Notes under the pieces: generated by a model
What the model saw: the letters and a program-made list of their open reading frames with translations, nothing else
The model's database searches: none
What the model was told of the DNA's origin: nothing
Assembly: GCA_017448985.1 (NCBI GenBank)
Contig: JAFSKL010000009.1
Coordinates: forward strand, 62,001 to 126,000
Source: Paludibacteraceae bacterium
Lineage (GTDB): Bacteria > Bacteroidota > Bacteroidia > Bacteroidales > Paludibacteraceae
Reading direction: 5' to 3'
Length of the DNA: 64,000 bases
In this document: positions 1 through 7,483 of the stretch, one piece after another
Position numbering within the stretch: position 1 is the stretch's first letter
Layout: the number at the start of each line of letters is the position of its first letter
Made by a program: the position numbers and the translations under genes

Positions 1-14
1 AAAACCTATAAGTT

Positions 15-470
15 ATGAAAGTCAGATTGTTAAAAGGCATCAATGCCATCCTTGCCCTTCTGTTGGGCCTGTTAGGAGTCAATACCGGCTGTGGTAGAGC
101 CAAATACGGCATCCCTGAACCCGTTTGTGAATATGGCGTACCCCACGCTACCATCGAGGTCTCCGGCAAAGTGACGGACACCGAAGCACAGCCCGTCAAG
201 GACATCAAAATAACCATCAAGGACAAATGGCGCGAAGACCCCTATATCCCTGTCGGCTATACCGATGAAGACGGTAACTACCGAACGGATCCATACCAAA
301 TCTTCCCGACGGATTCGGTGGATGTCTTTGCAACCGACACGACCGGTGTCTATGCCTCCGACTCTGTCCGCGTCAAGGTGGACTACGACCGCAGCCATGT
401 CGCCAAAGACGACCATTGGGACGAAGGCGCCGGCTCCGTCATCCAAGACTTCCAACTTAAGAAAAATTAA
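15..470 (+). CDS. small lipoprotein of the rSAM/lipoprotein-system type
   Basis: A 151-residue protein with an N-terminal hydrophobic stretch (LLKGINAILALLLGLLG) and a possible lipobox ending at Cys26 (GVNTGCG). The mature part starts with a YGVPHATIEVSGKVTD segment, typical of a CarboxypepD_reg-like beta-sandwich, and ends in FQLKKN. The MKVRLLKGINAILA start and the YG.P.ATI..SGKV pattern match my memory of the Bacteroidales putative lipoproteins that are partnered with a radical SAM enzyme. The partner enzyme is not in the window; it would be expected upstream of position 1. The ATG at 15 is the only sensible start. A strong hairpin terminator follows at 491-515. The function is unknown. 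The family call is from memory and moderately sure. Confidence 0.65.
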   Translation: MKVRLLKGINAILALLLGLLGVNTGCGRAKYGIPEPVCEYGVPHATIEVSGKVTDTEAQPVKDIKITIKDKWREDPYIPVGYTDEDGNYRTDPYQIFPTDSVDVFATDTTGVYASDSVRVKVDYDRSHVAKDDHWDEGAGSVIQDFQLKKN

Positions 471-490
471 ATTCGCCTCGAATGGATTTC

Positions 491-516
491 AAAAACGTCC
501 TTCGGGGCGTTTTTTG
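491..516. terminator. rho-independent terminator with TTCG tetraloop, bidirectional
   Basis: AAAAACGTCC (491-500), loop TTCG (501-504), then GGGCGT followed by a T-run to 515. It lies between two convergent genes, and the A-run/T-run flanks could serve both directions. Confidence 0.85.
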
Positions 517-526
517 TATAAGAATA

Positions 527-757
527 TTACATCACCTTAGCGGTGTTGAGTTCGTTTTGAAGAAAAGAATAGACGTAGCCGGGACTTTGGTAGTACAGAC
601 CGGTTGAGTTGTCTTGCAGCCGCTCAAACGTCTCCGATGTATAGAGCACATCAATAGCCTGTTGCGGATCATAGTGATAATCGTCCACAAGAAATCCCGC
701 CAACTCTGTACAGAGGTCGTCCTTCATTAGTTGTATTTGCTCTCTCGTCAAAGCCAT
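527..757 (-). CDS. DUF3791 family protein (second copy of the trio)
   Basis: A 76-residue protein (MALTREQIQLMKDDLCTELAGFL...) with the size and helix pattern of DUF3791 proteins. Its ATG (755-757) is one base after the stop of the DUF3990 gene (759-761), so the two are almost certainly co-transcribed. Family knowledge: DUF3791 genes are very often adjacent to DUF3990 genes in Bacteroidetes and Firmicutes, which suggests an antitoxin or partner role. No catalytic motif is visible. It is the downstream member of a DUF3791-DUF3990-DUF3791 order. The partner role is inferred from arrangement, not shown by sequence. Confidence 0.65.
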   Translation of the reverse strand: MALTREQIQLMKDDLCTELAGFLVDDYHYDPQQAIDVLYTSETFERLQDNSTGLYYQSPGYVYSFLQNELNTAKVM

Positions 758-758
758 A

Positions 759-1238
759 TCAGATTCGTTTTAAGCATTTTAACGCGCGTTCGGTTCCAAA
801 AAAATACTGGAACGTGATTCCTTTCGGATAGCGTAATTCTTCAATTAGTTTCGCCAGCGAAATCACCCCTCCTTCGTACCGACGTAACTGATAAGTAACA
901 CCATCATCGGCTATCGGACCATAAACAATATCGTAGTCGTGAACAGGCTGCTTGCGCTCGTAACTGCGATTTGCAAGAATGAAATTCACCCATTCCTCGC
1001 TATAATCATCGAAAATCTTTACTTTCAGTTCACCGGAAGTCATTACCGATTCGTCGAAAAGGAAAGTAGAGACGTACACACTACCTTGTTTTATTTGGCT
1101 AAGTTTCTGCTCGCCCATCTCAACCGCCTGTTTGCGATTGGCAGACAGATAAAAGCCGCGACCGAAATCCTTATACGGCTTGGAATGTTTCAAGTCGGGC
1201 TCATTTACTGGCACATTGGAACCATGATATAGTTTCAT
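759..1238 (-). CDS. DUF3990 protein, ADP-ribosyltransferase-fold toxin candidate
   Basis: A 159-residue protein starting MKLYHGSN. The segments KLYHGSN, DFGRGFYLS and YDIVYGPIADDGV are the landmarks of DUF3990, a family placed with ADP-ribosyltransferase folds: the His of YHG and the Tyr of GFYLS would be the first two members of an H-Y-E-type NAD site. The start codon overlaps the stop of the upstream DUF3791 gene by four bases (ATGA), and the downstream DUF3791 gene follows after one base, so the three form one operon. The plausible role is a toxin (possibly anti-phage) neutralised by one or both small partners. The acceptor substrate and the third catalytic residue cannot be fixed from sequence alone. 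Confidence 0.7.
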   Translation of the reverse strand: MKLYHGSNVPVNEPDLKHSKPYKDFGRGFYLSANRKQAVEMGEQKLSQIKQGSVYVSTFLFDESVMTSGELKVKIFDDYSEEWVNFILANRSYERKQPVHDYDIVYGPIADDGVTYQLRRYEGGVISLAKLIEELRYPKGITFQYFFGTERALKCLKRI

Positions 1239-1459
1239 CTCAAACCTCCTCCGTTGTTAGCGCACACTTGTGCCAAGGCTTCAATCGTATCAGGGAAAGA
1301 TTGCGTGTGCAAAACACCATAGTGCTGCTGCAAATGTTCCATTCCTTTGTAACGTTTCATGTACGCATAAGCTTGACGCGGTTCAACGCCAAAATGGTTC
1401 GCAAACTCACTCACAAGCGCGATTGTATAGCCGATCATATTTCTCTCTTCGCGAGCCAT
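1235..1459 (-). CDS. DUF3791 family protein (first copy of the trio)
   Basis: A protein of about 74 residues starting MAREERNMIGYTIALVSEF, with the DUF3791 landmarks EFANHFGVEPRQAYAYM and HYGVLHTQSF. The frame is open further upstream to 1552, but the -7 box of its promoter (1489-1496) lies inside that extension, so the start must be downstream of about 1485. I chose ATG 1459. ATG 1438 (MIGYT) has a better purine-rich ribosome site (AAGAGAG) and is a real alternative. The gene overlaps the DUF3990 start by four bases. It probably encodes the antitoxin or partner of the DUF3990 protein, by context only. Confidence 0.65.
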   Translation of the reverse strand: MAREERNMIGYTIALVSEFANHFGVEPRQAYAYMKRYKGMEHLQQHYGVLHTQSFPDTIEALAQVCANNGGGLR

Positions 1460-1488
1460 ATTCAAGAATTCTTTGCAACTTTCGGCTG

Positions 1489-1520
1489 CAAAGGTACGGC
1501 TTTTTTGCGATATATGCAAA
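1489..1520 (-). promoter_or_regulatory. Bacteroidetes-type promoter of the DUF3791/DUF3990 operon
   Basis: On the minus strand, TTTG (1517-1520), 20 bases, then TACCTTTG (1489-1496). It carries the extended TTTGCATATATC upstream box seen at many promoters in this window. Confidence 0.8.
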
Positions 1521-1589
1521 TTTATTTGCAAAATTCGTGTGAGAAAATGCATTTTTCAAACATCCTTCAAACATTTTTATGGACAAATA

Positions 1590-1621
1590 TTTGCATATAT
1601 GAAAAAAAAGTAGTAATTTTG
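1590..1621 (+). promoter_or_regulatory. promoter of the 6S-like RNA
   Basis: TTTG (1590-1593), 20 bases, TAATTTTG (1614-1621), followed by CAGCGTC. No gene begins for the next 200 bases; instead a highly structured segment follows. Confidence 0.8.
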
Positions 1622-1627
1622 CAGCGT

Positions 1628-1809
1628 CTTTCGAAAAGAATGACATGCATATTGATTTCGCGTTTGCGATTTATTGGACCTCTGAAATGTGAGAAGTTTT
1701 GAAGGTGTACCAATAATAAGTCAGCAGGCGTCCGTATTATATATGGGCGTGACTTATCGGTACATGGGCATTTCTCACAGCCTCAGAGGGATAAGAAACG
1801 TCCATTTTT
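1628..1809 (+). ncRNA. ssrS: structured RNA, probable 6S RNA (Bacteroidales-type)
   Basis: Seen directly: a strong promoter, then about 180 nt folding as one long interrupted hairpin, then a T-run (1805-1809). CCTCTGA (1679-1685) pairs with TCAGAGG (1783-1789), and TGTGAGAA (1688-1695) with TTCTCACA (1772-1779). After an open central bubble, TACC (1708-1711) pairs with GGTA (1759-1762), ATAAGTCA (1716-1723) with TGACTTAT (1750-1757), and CGTCC (1729-1733) with GGGCG (1745-1749). Smaller hairpins such as TCGC-GTTT-GCGA (1658-1669) lie in the 5' part. Size, long rod shape and central bubble are those of 6S RNA, which binds housekeeping RNA polymerase. The bubble strand contains AGTTTTGAAG, reminiscent of the Bacteroidetes -7 box. 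A regulatory leader of the next gene is a less likely alternative. Confidence 0.55.
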
Positions 1810-1835
1810 AATACGAAAAATTAAATTTTTTGCTT

Positions 1836-3110
1836 ATGAAAACGAAAATTTGTTTATGTTTGTTACTGATGATGGCATTCTGTTCCTGTGAAAAAAATCA
1901 GTTGGGGCAAACACCCGAAACCGACACGACGCTCCTTTGGCCTGCCTCGGATAGCACGGGACTCTGGGGCTATATCAATGAGAAAGGCGAAATGGTGATT
2001 CCTGCCAAGTATTTTCATACATTTGGCTTTTCCTGCGGAAGAGCGATGGTTTATCAGGAAAGCGTCGATGACATGGCTTTCATTGACAAAAACGGCAGTA
2101 TTCTCTTTACTCGTAATTCTGATGAGGACTATGACACTTATTTCTACTATGGATGTTGCCGGGTCTACAAAGTTTTGCCGACTTCTCTAGGTCTTGGTAG
2201 TCCTCCTATCGCTATGATTGATGACAATTTTAACATCCTTTTTCAGGCCGATTCTTACTACCGTTTTATGAACCCTATGACAAAAGACGGTTTGGTTTTA
2301 ACTGATTTGGGATATTTAAATAAAAAAGGGGAAATTATCTTTCCAAAAGAAAATATCAGACTCAATGATGTAAGCTGTTTTGATTTTTGTGACGGGGTAG
2401 CTGTGCTTGCTCCTTCCTGGAGTCGCAAGGATGGCTATATATATCCTCAGTACGGTGCAATTAACACTAAGGGAGAATATGTAATAGATTCTATTTATTA
2501 TCTTCTACAATCTGTAGGTTGCAACAGGTTGTTATATCATACTGAAAAAGAAAAGGCTGGGGAAGCACCATTATTAGTGGGACTCATGGATACGCAAGGA
2601 AATATCATTACCGAACCATTTATAGAGGGGGGATATTCAATGTTCTTCGGCGACGGGGATCTTCTTCCGGCAAGGGATTATTATCAAGGCAAATGGGGTT
2701 ACATAGATAAAAACGGTACTTGGCAAATTCCGGCTCAATATGATAGTGCCTATCCATTTTATGAAGGAGTAGCTTGGGTGTTGAATAGAGAGGATGGGTG
2801 GAAGTTGATTGACTTGAAAGGTAATGTAGTTTTGGCTTTGGATGATGTGGATAAGTCTCCTAAAGGGATGTTTCATAACGGCCTGTGCCTAATTTGGGAC
2901 TACACGAACAGTCAGAATATGTATATCAATAAACAAGGCGAAGTAATATATAGTTGGACGGCTAAATCCGCCAAGAAACAAAGTAATTCACTCGAAAAAA
3001 CTGACCCAAGCTCTTTCGACTACGATGAGATGTTGCTTCGCCTTTTTGAAGGCACCAACTATTACCCCTTAGCCGAGCAATCCCTCCGCTCCCGCAAATT
3101 AAACAACTAA
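1836..3110 (+). CDS. WG-repeat lipoprotein
   Basis: A 424-residue lipoprotein. The signal MKTKICLCLLLMMAFCSC ends in a lipobox with Cys18. The mature part is built of WG beta-repeats (LWGYINEKGEMVIPAKYF, KWGYIDKNGTWQIPAQYD, KLIDLKGNVVL), with at least four to six copies of varying quality. Such repeats form a beta-propeller-like or solenoid surface, and their ligands are unknown. The TTG at 1830 extends the frame, but ATG 1836 gives the canonical signal peptide. The 6S-like RNA lies directly upstream and the gene has no clear promoter of its own. A second lipoprotein gene follows after 15 bases, so the two are probably co-transcribed. Confidence 0.85.
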   Translation: MKTKICLCLLLMMAFCSCEKNQLGQTPETDTTLLWPASDSTGLWGYINEKGEMVIPAKYFHTFGFSCGRAMVYQESVDDMAFIDKNGSILFTRNSDEDYDTYFYYGCCRVYKVLPTSLGLGSPPIAMIDDNFNILFQADSYYRFMNPMTKDGLVLTDLGYLNKKGEIIFPKENIRLNDVSCFDFCDGVAVLAPSWSRKDGYIYPQYGAINTKGEYVIDSIYYLLQSVGCNRLLYHTEKEKAGEAPLLVGLMDTQGNIITEPFIEGGYSMFFGDGDLLPARDYYQGKWGYIDKNGTWQIPAQYDSAYPFYEGVAWVLNREDGWKLIDLKGNVVLALDDVDKSPKGMFHNGLCLIWDYTNSQNMYINKQGEVIYSWTAKSAKKQSNSLEKTDPSSFDYDEMLLRLFEGTNYYPLAEQSLRSRKLNN

Positions 3111-3125
3111 AAATCACATACGATT

Positions 3126-3578
3126 ATGAAAAAGATAATAACCCTGATGCTTGCTGCACTATGCAGTCTGTCTATGATTTTTGTCGGTTGTAAGAAAGAG
3201 CCGGATTCAATTGAGCTGCCCGGACCTCCATGTTTGCACATAGAGGGAACTGTCACGGACGAAACATCTCAGCCCATAGAATCTATTCTTGTAACGGTAG
3301 ATAGCCTCAATTTGGACATGGATAAATGGACTAACTATTATGTACAGGAATATAGCGATAAGGAGGGTAAGTGTGTTTTTGGTTACATGTATAAATGGGC
3401 TATATACGATATAGAATTTCCTTCCGCGGTTATTCTTTCTGCCAAAGACACGTCAGGTATCTACGAAACACAAACAAAGACTTTCCCCGTAGCGCGCGTA
3501 AAACGCGTTATTAACTTAACGTCTTTCACGGTTTATGACGGATTAGTAACTGCCGACTTTGTTCTGAAAAAGAAATAA
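3126..3578 (+). CDS. small lipoprotein with CarboxypepD_reg-like domain
   Basis: A 150-residue protein with a signal and lipobox (MIFVGC, Cys22). The mature chain has an IEGTVTDETSQPIESILVTV segment, the usual start of a carboxypeptidase-regulatory-like beta-sandwich, and ends in ADFVLKKK. Its design (lipobox, short Pro-rich linker, GTVTD..QPI, basic end) closely parallels the first protein of the window (15-470), so the two are probably members of one family. The function is unknown. No radical SAM gene is next to it. It begins 15 bases after the WG-repeat lipoprotein. Confidence 0.7.
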   Translation: MKKIITLMLAALCSLSMIFVGCKKEPDSIELPGPPCLHIEGTVTDETSQPIESILVTVDSLNLDMDKWTNYYVQEYSDKEGKCVFGYMYKWAIYDIEFPSAVILSAKDTSGIYETQTKTFPVARVKRVINLTSFTVYDGLVTADFVLKKK

Positions 3579-3678
3579 CTGCCCAGCCTCTCCTTCGGGA
3601 TTCCGCTATTCTTATCTCGCTTTGCTCGAACGATTGTTTCCGCTATCCCCGGAATCCGTTTTGTCTTCGTCTATTTCC

Positions 3679-3736
3679 CCGGCATTGAATGCCGGTCTGC
3701 TTCGTTCATTTTGCCGGATACTATCCGGCGTTTGTA
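3679..3736 (+). terminator. two consecutive inverted repeats, the second a terminator
   Basis: CCGGCATT (3679-3686) pairs with AATGCCGG (3688-3695). GCCGGATA (3713-3720) pairs with TATCCGGC (3722-3729) and is followed by a T-rich tract. The gap 3579-3752 holds no credible gene; the frame through it (from 3622) has no family features. Confidence 0.6.
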
Positions 3737-3752
3737 TTTTTTTCTCAAATTA

Positions 3753-3784
3753 TTTGCATATTCCAAATATTTTTTGTATCTTTG
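3753..3784 (+). promoter_or_regulatory. promoter of the 3818 gene
   Basis: TTTG (3753-3756), 20 bases, TATCTTTG (3777-3784), with the start codon about 34 bases further on. Confidence 0.75.
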
Positions 3785-3817
3785 CACCGTCAAAATATTT
3801 AAAGCTGTATCTATCCT

Positions 3818-4414
3818 ATGAAAAAGCTCTATTTTATATTCCTTGCTTGCATTTTTGCACCTATGGTTTGGGCTGCTGACATGAAGGTCGATTTAGAAGA
3901 GGTGGAGATGGATAGCAAACTCGTCAACATCATCCGTTCTTTTATTATGTATGCGAAAGAATGCAGTTATAACACAACTACCAATCTTTATGCAACACCT
4001 TATCCCAAGGACAATATGTTGATTTGTTATGCAAGTCCTTACAAAGGATACCCCAAGAAAAGAATGAAAGGAGATACGCTTACGTTAACGATGGATTTTT
4101 TCCCGGATGAGATTGAGTATCATTTGTATAACAAACCTACTTATGTTACGTCTGTACAATTGGAGGATTCCATTTATAACGTGTATATCATCATAGACAA
4201 AGAGGATGAACAATGGTGGAAGAAGAAATCGCATTCCCCTACAGATGTTTTTGTTCCTTCCGGCAAAAAGGTTTCTGTTGTTCAATTAAAGGATGAACAA
4301 CAGTTGTACGAATACGACCCACCCTATATGCAAATCTGGTGTCTGCCTGGTTGTTTCGATGGCGATAGACACCTCTACTATGTAGACTGGAAAAACACAA
4401 ATTATTGTCGCTAA
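3818..4414 (+). CDS. secreted protein of unknown function
   Basis: A 198-residue protein with a clear signal peptide (MKKLYFIFLACIFAPMVWA, cleavage after AWA-type Ala19). The rest is soluble, with aromatic-rich segments (WWKKKSHSP, YEYDPPYMQIWCLPGC, YYVDWKNTNYC). Three late cysteines suggest disulfides in the periplasm. I do not recognise a family. It has its own promoter at 3753-3784 and stands alone. Confidence 0.6.
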   Translation: MKKLYFIFLACIFAPMVWAADMKVDLEEVEMDSKLVNIIRSFIMYAKECSYNTTTNLYATPYPKDNMLICYASPYKGYPKKRMKGDTLTLTMDFFPDEIEYHLYNKPTYVTSVQLEDSIYNVYIIIDKEDEQWWKKKSHSPTDVFVPSGKKVSVVQLKDEQQLYEYDPPYMQIWCLPGCFDGDRHLYYVDWKNTNYCR

Positions 4415-4630
4415 TAGTCCACTAACTTTACTCTATGACCCCAAATTTGTACAATACGCACCGTTGTCTTGCCGACCTTTAACCGATCCAAAAGCGCGTG
4501 ATTAGCGCGTTATAAGCGGGTCCTAACCACGATATTTATACAATGTAAAACCTATGTAAAATCAAGAACCTGCCAAAATGGCAGACCAACAGAATTTTCA
4601 TATTATATACCGCAAAAATCGTGCCAAACT
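4415..4630. other. 216-base gap with inverted and direct short repeats
   Basis: No gene seen. It contains CTGCCA-AAA-TGGCAG (about 4570-4584) and two spaced GCGCGT copies (about 4494-4511). No convincing promoter was found for the following gene. Confidence 0.4.
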
Positions 4631-5122
4631 ATGAGCCAAATTGAATTTCATGACCCCGTAAAAACTATGAGGGGAAAGTACGAAAAAGGAAGCAAAACCA
4701 TCCTTCGTAAGAAAATGTACCGCGCGCCGACCGGAAAGGTACTCAAAGAGGGCGTGCAGGAGGCGTATGTCATCGTTAATCCGCGGGACTTTGAGAAGAA
4801 TCCACCCAAAGGCGACGAATATGCCAATATGCGCACTTTCGGCGATATTAGCCTCCTCTCTTCCGAACTCATTCGTTCCGAAAAATTCACGGACGAACAA
4901 TTGGCCGCTATGACTCCCGAAGAGCGAGAACATGTGGCCCAACTGCGCGAGATTCTCGACGATTTCCGCAAGCGTTTCTATGCCCAGTTCAAAAAACCGG
5001 ACCCAGAAGCACCTTTCGAGAAGAAACCCGATCCCAATTCCACGATTCTCAGGCGCAAACAGTACCTCAAATTGGATAATTTTATTCAAGCTATCCTCCG
5101 CGAAAGGCGCAAAATGCAATAA
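4631..5122 (+). CDS. conserved Bacteroidales protein of unknown function
   Basis: A 163-residue soluble protein starting MSQIEFHDPVKTMRGKY. It is rich in charged residues and has no signal peptide or membrane segment. The N-terminal block (TMRGKY...RKKMYRAPTGKVLKEG), a central NPRDFEKNPP and a helical C-terminal half (PEEREHVAQLREILDDFRKRFYAQFKKP) look like a conserved Bacteroidales family that I have seen only as hypothetical. The basic, helical C-terminus would fit nucleic-acid or ribosome binding, but this is a guess. Confidence 0.6.
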   Translation: MSQIEFHDPVKTMRGKYEKGSKTILRKKMYRAPTGKVLKEGVQEAYVIVNPRDFEKNPPKGDEYANMRTFGDISLLSSELIRSEKFTDEQLAAMTPEEREHVAQLREILDDFRKRFYAQFKKPDPEAPFEKKPDPNSTILRRKQYLKLDNFIQAILRERRKMQ

Positions 5123-5135
5123 AAATCAATTTTTA

Positions 5136-5167
5136 TTTGCATATATCATTATTTTTTTGTACCTTTG
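5136..5167 (+). promoter_or_regulatory. promoter of the isomerase-aldolase cluster
   Basis: TTTG (5136-5139, in the extended form TTTGCATATATC), 20 bases, TACCTTTG (5160-5167). It leaves a leader of about 80 bases. Confidence 0.8.
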
Positions 5168-5251
5168 CGGCGAATTTGGAAAATACGCGCATGCAGAAGC
5201 GCTAACGCGTAGCAATAACCGGCATAACAAACAATAAAATTATACAAACCC

Positions 5252-6340
5252 ATGTTACACACATTATGTTCCCATCTCCACACGGAGGTATCTGATATGC
5301 CTTTCAAGGTGTCAGACCAGTTTATTGAGGAAAATCAAGTAGTTGCCGTACTGTCGGGAGGTACAGAGGCTAAGTTCATTGACCTGATTCGCGAGAAGAA
5401 GATTGACCTGAAGCGTCCTGTTTATCTGATGGTAAGCGGTTTCAGTAACTCGCTTCCTGCTGCCTTGGAGATCTTGAGTTTCATTCGTCAGCGTAACGGA
5501 ATAGCCAAGATCATGCAACATCCGAGCGACACCGTTTTCCCGGACGTGAGTGACACCGCATCGTTGACCCGTACGCCGCTGGAGAAAGTGCTGCATAATG
5601 ACAAGATCATGCGTCTCGGCGTGGTAGGCAAGCCTTCCGATTGGCTGATTGCTTCGCAAGTGGAGTACAGCGCCGTATTGGCGAAGATGAACTGCCAGCT
5701 GATTGATATCCCGTTCGAAGAGCTGTCGAGTCTGGGCGAGGTAGATCCGGGCATGAAAGGCGCTGAGGCTATTTATTTGCGTCTGAAAGAGATCGTGACC
5801 AAGTATCATCTGGACGGAATCACGGTGCGTTGCTTCGACCTCTTCACCACCTGCAAGAACACGGGTTGTATAGCTGTCAGCAAGCTGCAGGATGAAGGTA
5901 TTCCTTGCGGCTGCGAGAGCGATATACCTGTGCTGCTGACCTTGATGGCTTGCAAGAAGTTGACGGGCGAGCCGGGCTTCATGGGCAATCCCGCGCGTAT
6001 CACTCCGGACGGACAGATCCTGCTGGCGAAATGTACGATTGCGCTCAGCATGACCGAGAAACATGAGTACACCAAACATTTCGAGTCGGGCATCGGCGTG
6101 GCTATTCACGGCGAAGTGCCGGCAGGTGACTACACGCTCGTCAAACTGAGTCAGGACCTCAAGCAGTTGCTGGCAGTCAATGTGCAAGTGACGCGTTGCC
6201 AGTATGAGCAGAACCTCTGCCGTACACAGATTTGGATTCAATCGACACCTATCGTCAGCCAATACCTTCTGACGGCTCCGCTGTCGAATCACCACATCCT
6301 GATCAAGGGTCACCACGCTGCTAAATTCTGGAGACCGTAA
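5252..6340 (+). CDS. fucose/arabinose isomerase-like protein, paralogue A
   Basis: A 362-residue soluble protein. The C-terminal half carries the landmarks of the COG2407 (L-fucose isomerase-like) group: VRCFDLFTTCKNTGCIAVSKL, then LQDEGIPCGCESDIPVLLTL, then HEYTKHFESGIGVAIHG. The usual CEGD reads CESD here, and the segment that reads AHCT in the neighbour reads AKCT, so a likely metal or substrate residue is altered. Paralogue B begins three bases after the stop and aligns over the full length, so this is a tandem duplication. With the aldolase downstream, a role in interconverting a sugar that enters at the aldolase is plausible. The substrate cannot be assigned. Confidence 0.6.
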   Translation: MLHTLCSHLHTEVSDMPFKVSDQFIEENQVVAVLSGGTEAKFIDLIREKKIDLKRPVYLMVSGFSNSLPAALEILSFIRQRNGIAKIMQHPSDTVFPDVSDTASLTRTPLEKVLHNDKIMRLGVVGKPSDWLIASQVEYSAVLAKMNCQLIDIPFEELSSLGEVDPGMKGAEAIYLRLKEIVTKYHLDGITVRCFDLFTTCKNTGCIAVSKLQDEGIPCGCESDIPVLLTLMACKKLTGEPGFMGNPARITPDGQILLAKCTIALSMTEKHEYTKHFESGIGVAIHGEVPAGDYTLVKLSQDLKQLLAVNVQVTRCQYEQNLCRTQIWIQSTPIVSQYLLTAPLSNHHILIKGHHAAKFWRP

Positions 6341-6342
6341 GT

Positions 6343-7431
6343 ATGTTGCTGCATATTCTTTCATCGAGTCTGCATCAGGAGAAACCGAGTCTGCCGTTTG
6401 AATTGCCGGAGTCGTTTCTGGCAAGTCATCAGGTGGTGGCTGTGTTGACAGGCGGTACCGAATCGCAATTCGTCAACTTGGTTAATGACGGCGTGATCGA
6501 CCTGCACAAACCCGTTTACCTGATGGTCAGCGGGCACAGCAATTCGCTGGCGGCATCCTTGGAGATACTCAGTTATGTGCGTCAGCACAAGGGTGTAGGC
6601 AAAGTGATGATGAGTGCCGACGATACGGAGATTCCCGAATTGCGTGAGTTCTCAACTGTCAGCGTTCAGCCGTCAGAGGCATTGCTTAAGAGCGACCAGC
6701 CGCTTCGTTTGGGCGTGATCGGTTTTCCGTCCGATTGGTTGATTTCTTCCGGTGTCGATTATGCGCAAGTGCTTAAGCGGATGAATTGCGAATTGGTGGA
6801 CATCCCGATTGAGGAAGTGTCTTCGCTTGGCGTGGTCGATCCCGGTATGAAAGGCGCTGAGGCCATTTATGCGCGGCTCAAGGAATTGGTGAAGAAGTAT
6901 GATCTGCAAGGCGTGACGTTGCGCTGCTTCGACCTGCTGACGACGGTTAAGAATACCGGTTGTATAGCCTTGAGCAAACTGAATGACGAAGGGATTCCTG
7001 CGGCGTGCGAAGGCGATATTCCGGCGCTGCTGACGATGATGATCTGCAAGCGCGTGACAGGCGAGTTATGCTTCCAGGTCAATCCCGCGCGTATCAAAGC
7101 CGACGGCGAGATGCTCTTTGCTCATTGTACGCTGCCTTTAGGCATGACCGAGAAACACGAGTACACCACCCATTTCGAATCGGGCATCGGCGTGGCTATT
7201 CACGGCGACCTGCCGACGGGCGATTACACCTTGGTCAAACTGAGCGGCGACTTGCAACGCCTGATGGCCGTGGATGTGGAACTGGAGCGCTGTCAGTTTG
7301 AGGCGAACTTATGCCGGACACAGGTATGGATCAAAGCCAATCCGCAGGTGGCCCGGTATTTCCTCACATCTCCGATCGCGAACCACCACATCCTCATTCG
7401 TGGCCATCACGCCGCAGAAATGCGAAAATGA
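6343..7431 (+). CDS. fucose/arabinose isomerase-like protein, paralogue B
   Basis: A 362-residue protein that aligns end to end with paralogue A (for example SDWLI.S.V.Y, VDPGMKGAEAIY, RCFDL.TT.KNTGCIA.SKL). It keeps the group's CEGDIPALLTM and has AHCTLPLGMTEKHEYTTHFESG, with the His absent from paralogue A. B is therefore the better candidate for the catalytic subunit. The two genes are two bases apart and surely co-transcribed; a hetero-oligomer is possible. The stop codon (7429-7431) lies at the edge of a short tandem array that fills the gap to the aldolase gene. Confidence 0.6.
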   Translation: MLLHILSSSLHQEKPSLPFELPESFLASHQVVAVLTGGTESQFVNLVNDGVIDLHKPVYLMVSGHSNSLAASLEILSYVRQHKGVGKVMMSADDTEIPELREFSTVSVQPSEALLKSDQPLRLGVIGFPSDWLISSGVDYAQVLKRMNCELVDIPIEEVSSLGVVDPGMKGAEAIYARLKELVKKYDLQGVTLRCFDLLTTVKNTGCIALSKLNDEGIPAACEGDIPALLTMMICKRVTGELCFQVNPARIKADGEMLFAHCTLPLGMTEKHEYTTHFESGIGVAIHGDLPTGDYTLVKLSGDLQRLMAVDVELERCQFEANLCRTQVWIKANPQVARYFLTSPIANHHILIRGHHAAEMRK

Positions 7432-7483
7432 GAAATTAAAACAATACAACATTAAAACAATACATCATTAAAACATTAATATT
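7432..7483. repeat. short AT-rich tandem array between genes
   Basis: Imperfect copies of ATTAAAACAATACA-type units fill the whole gap. One of many such arrays in this window. Confidence 0.6.

Noticed and set aside
72..455. Long minus-strand frame opposite the first lipoprotein gene
   Set aside because: It mirrors codon usage of the real gene, has no ribosome site, no promoter and no family features.
1571..1702. A protein starting after the promoter at 1590-1621
   Set aside because: The frame overlaps the promoter itself, and the segment folds as an RNA with compensating pairs.
3622..3879. Small plus-strand frame before the 3818 gene
   Set aside because: It crosses two terminator-like inverted repeats and the promoter of the next gene.
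5312..6424. 370-residue minus-strand frame opposite the first isomerase-like gene
   Set aside because: A shadow frame. The plus strand has clear family motifs and a promoter; the minus product shows none.
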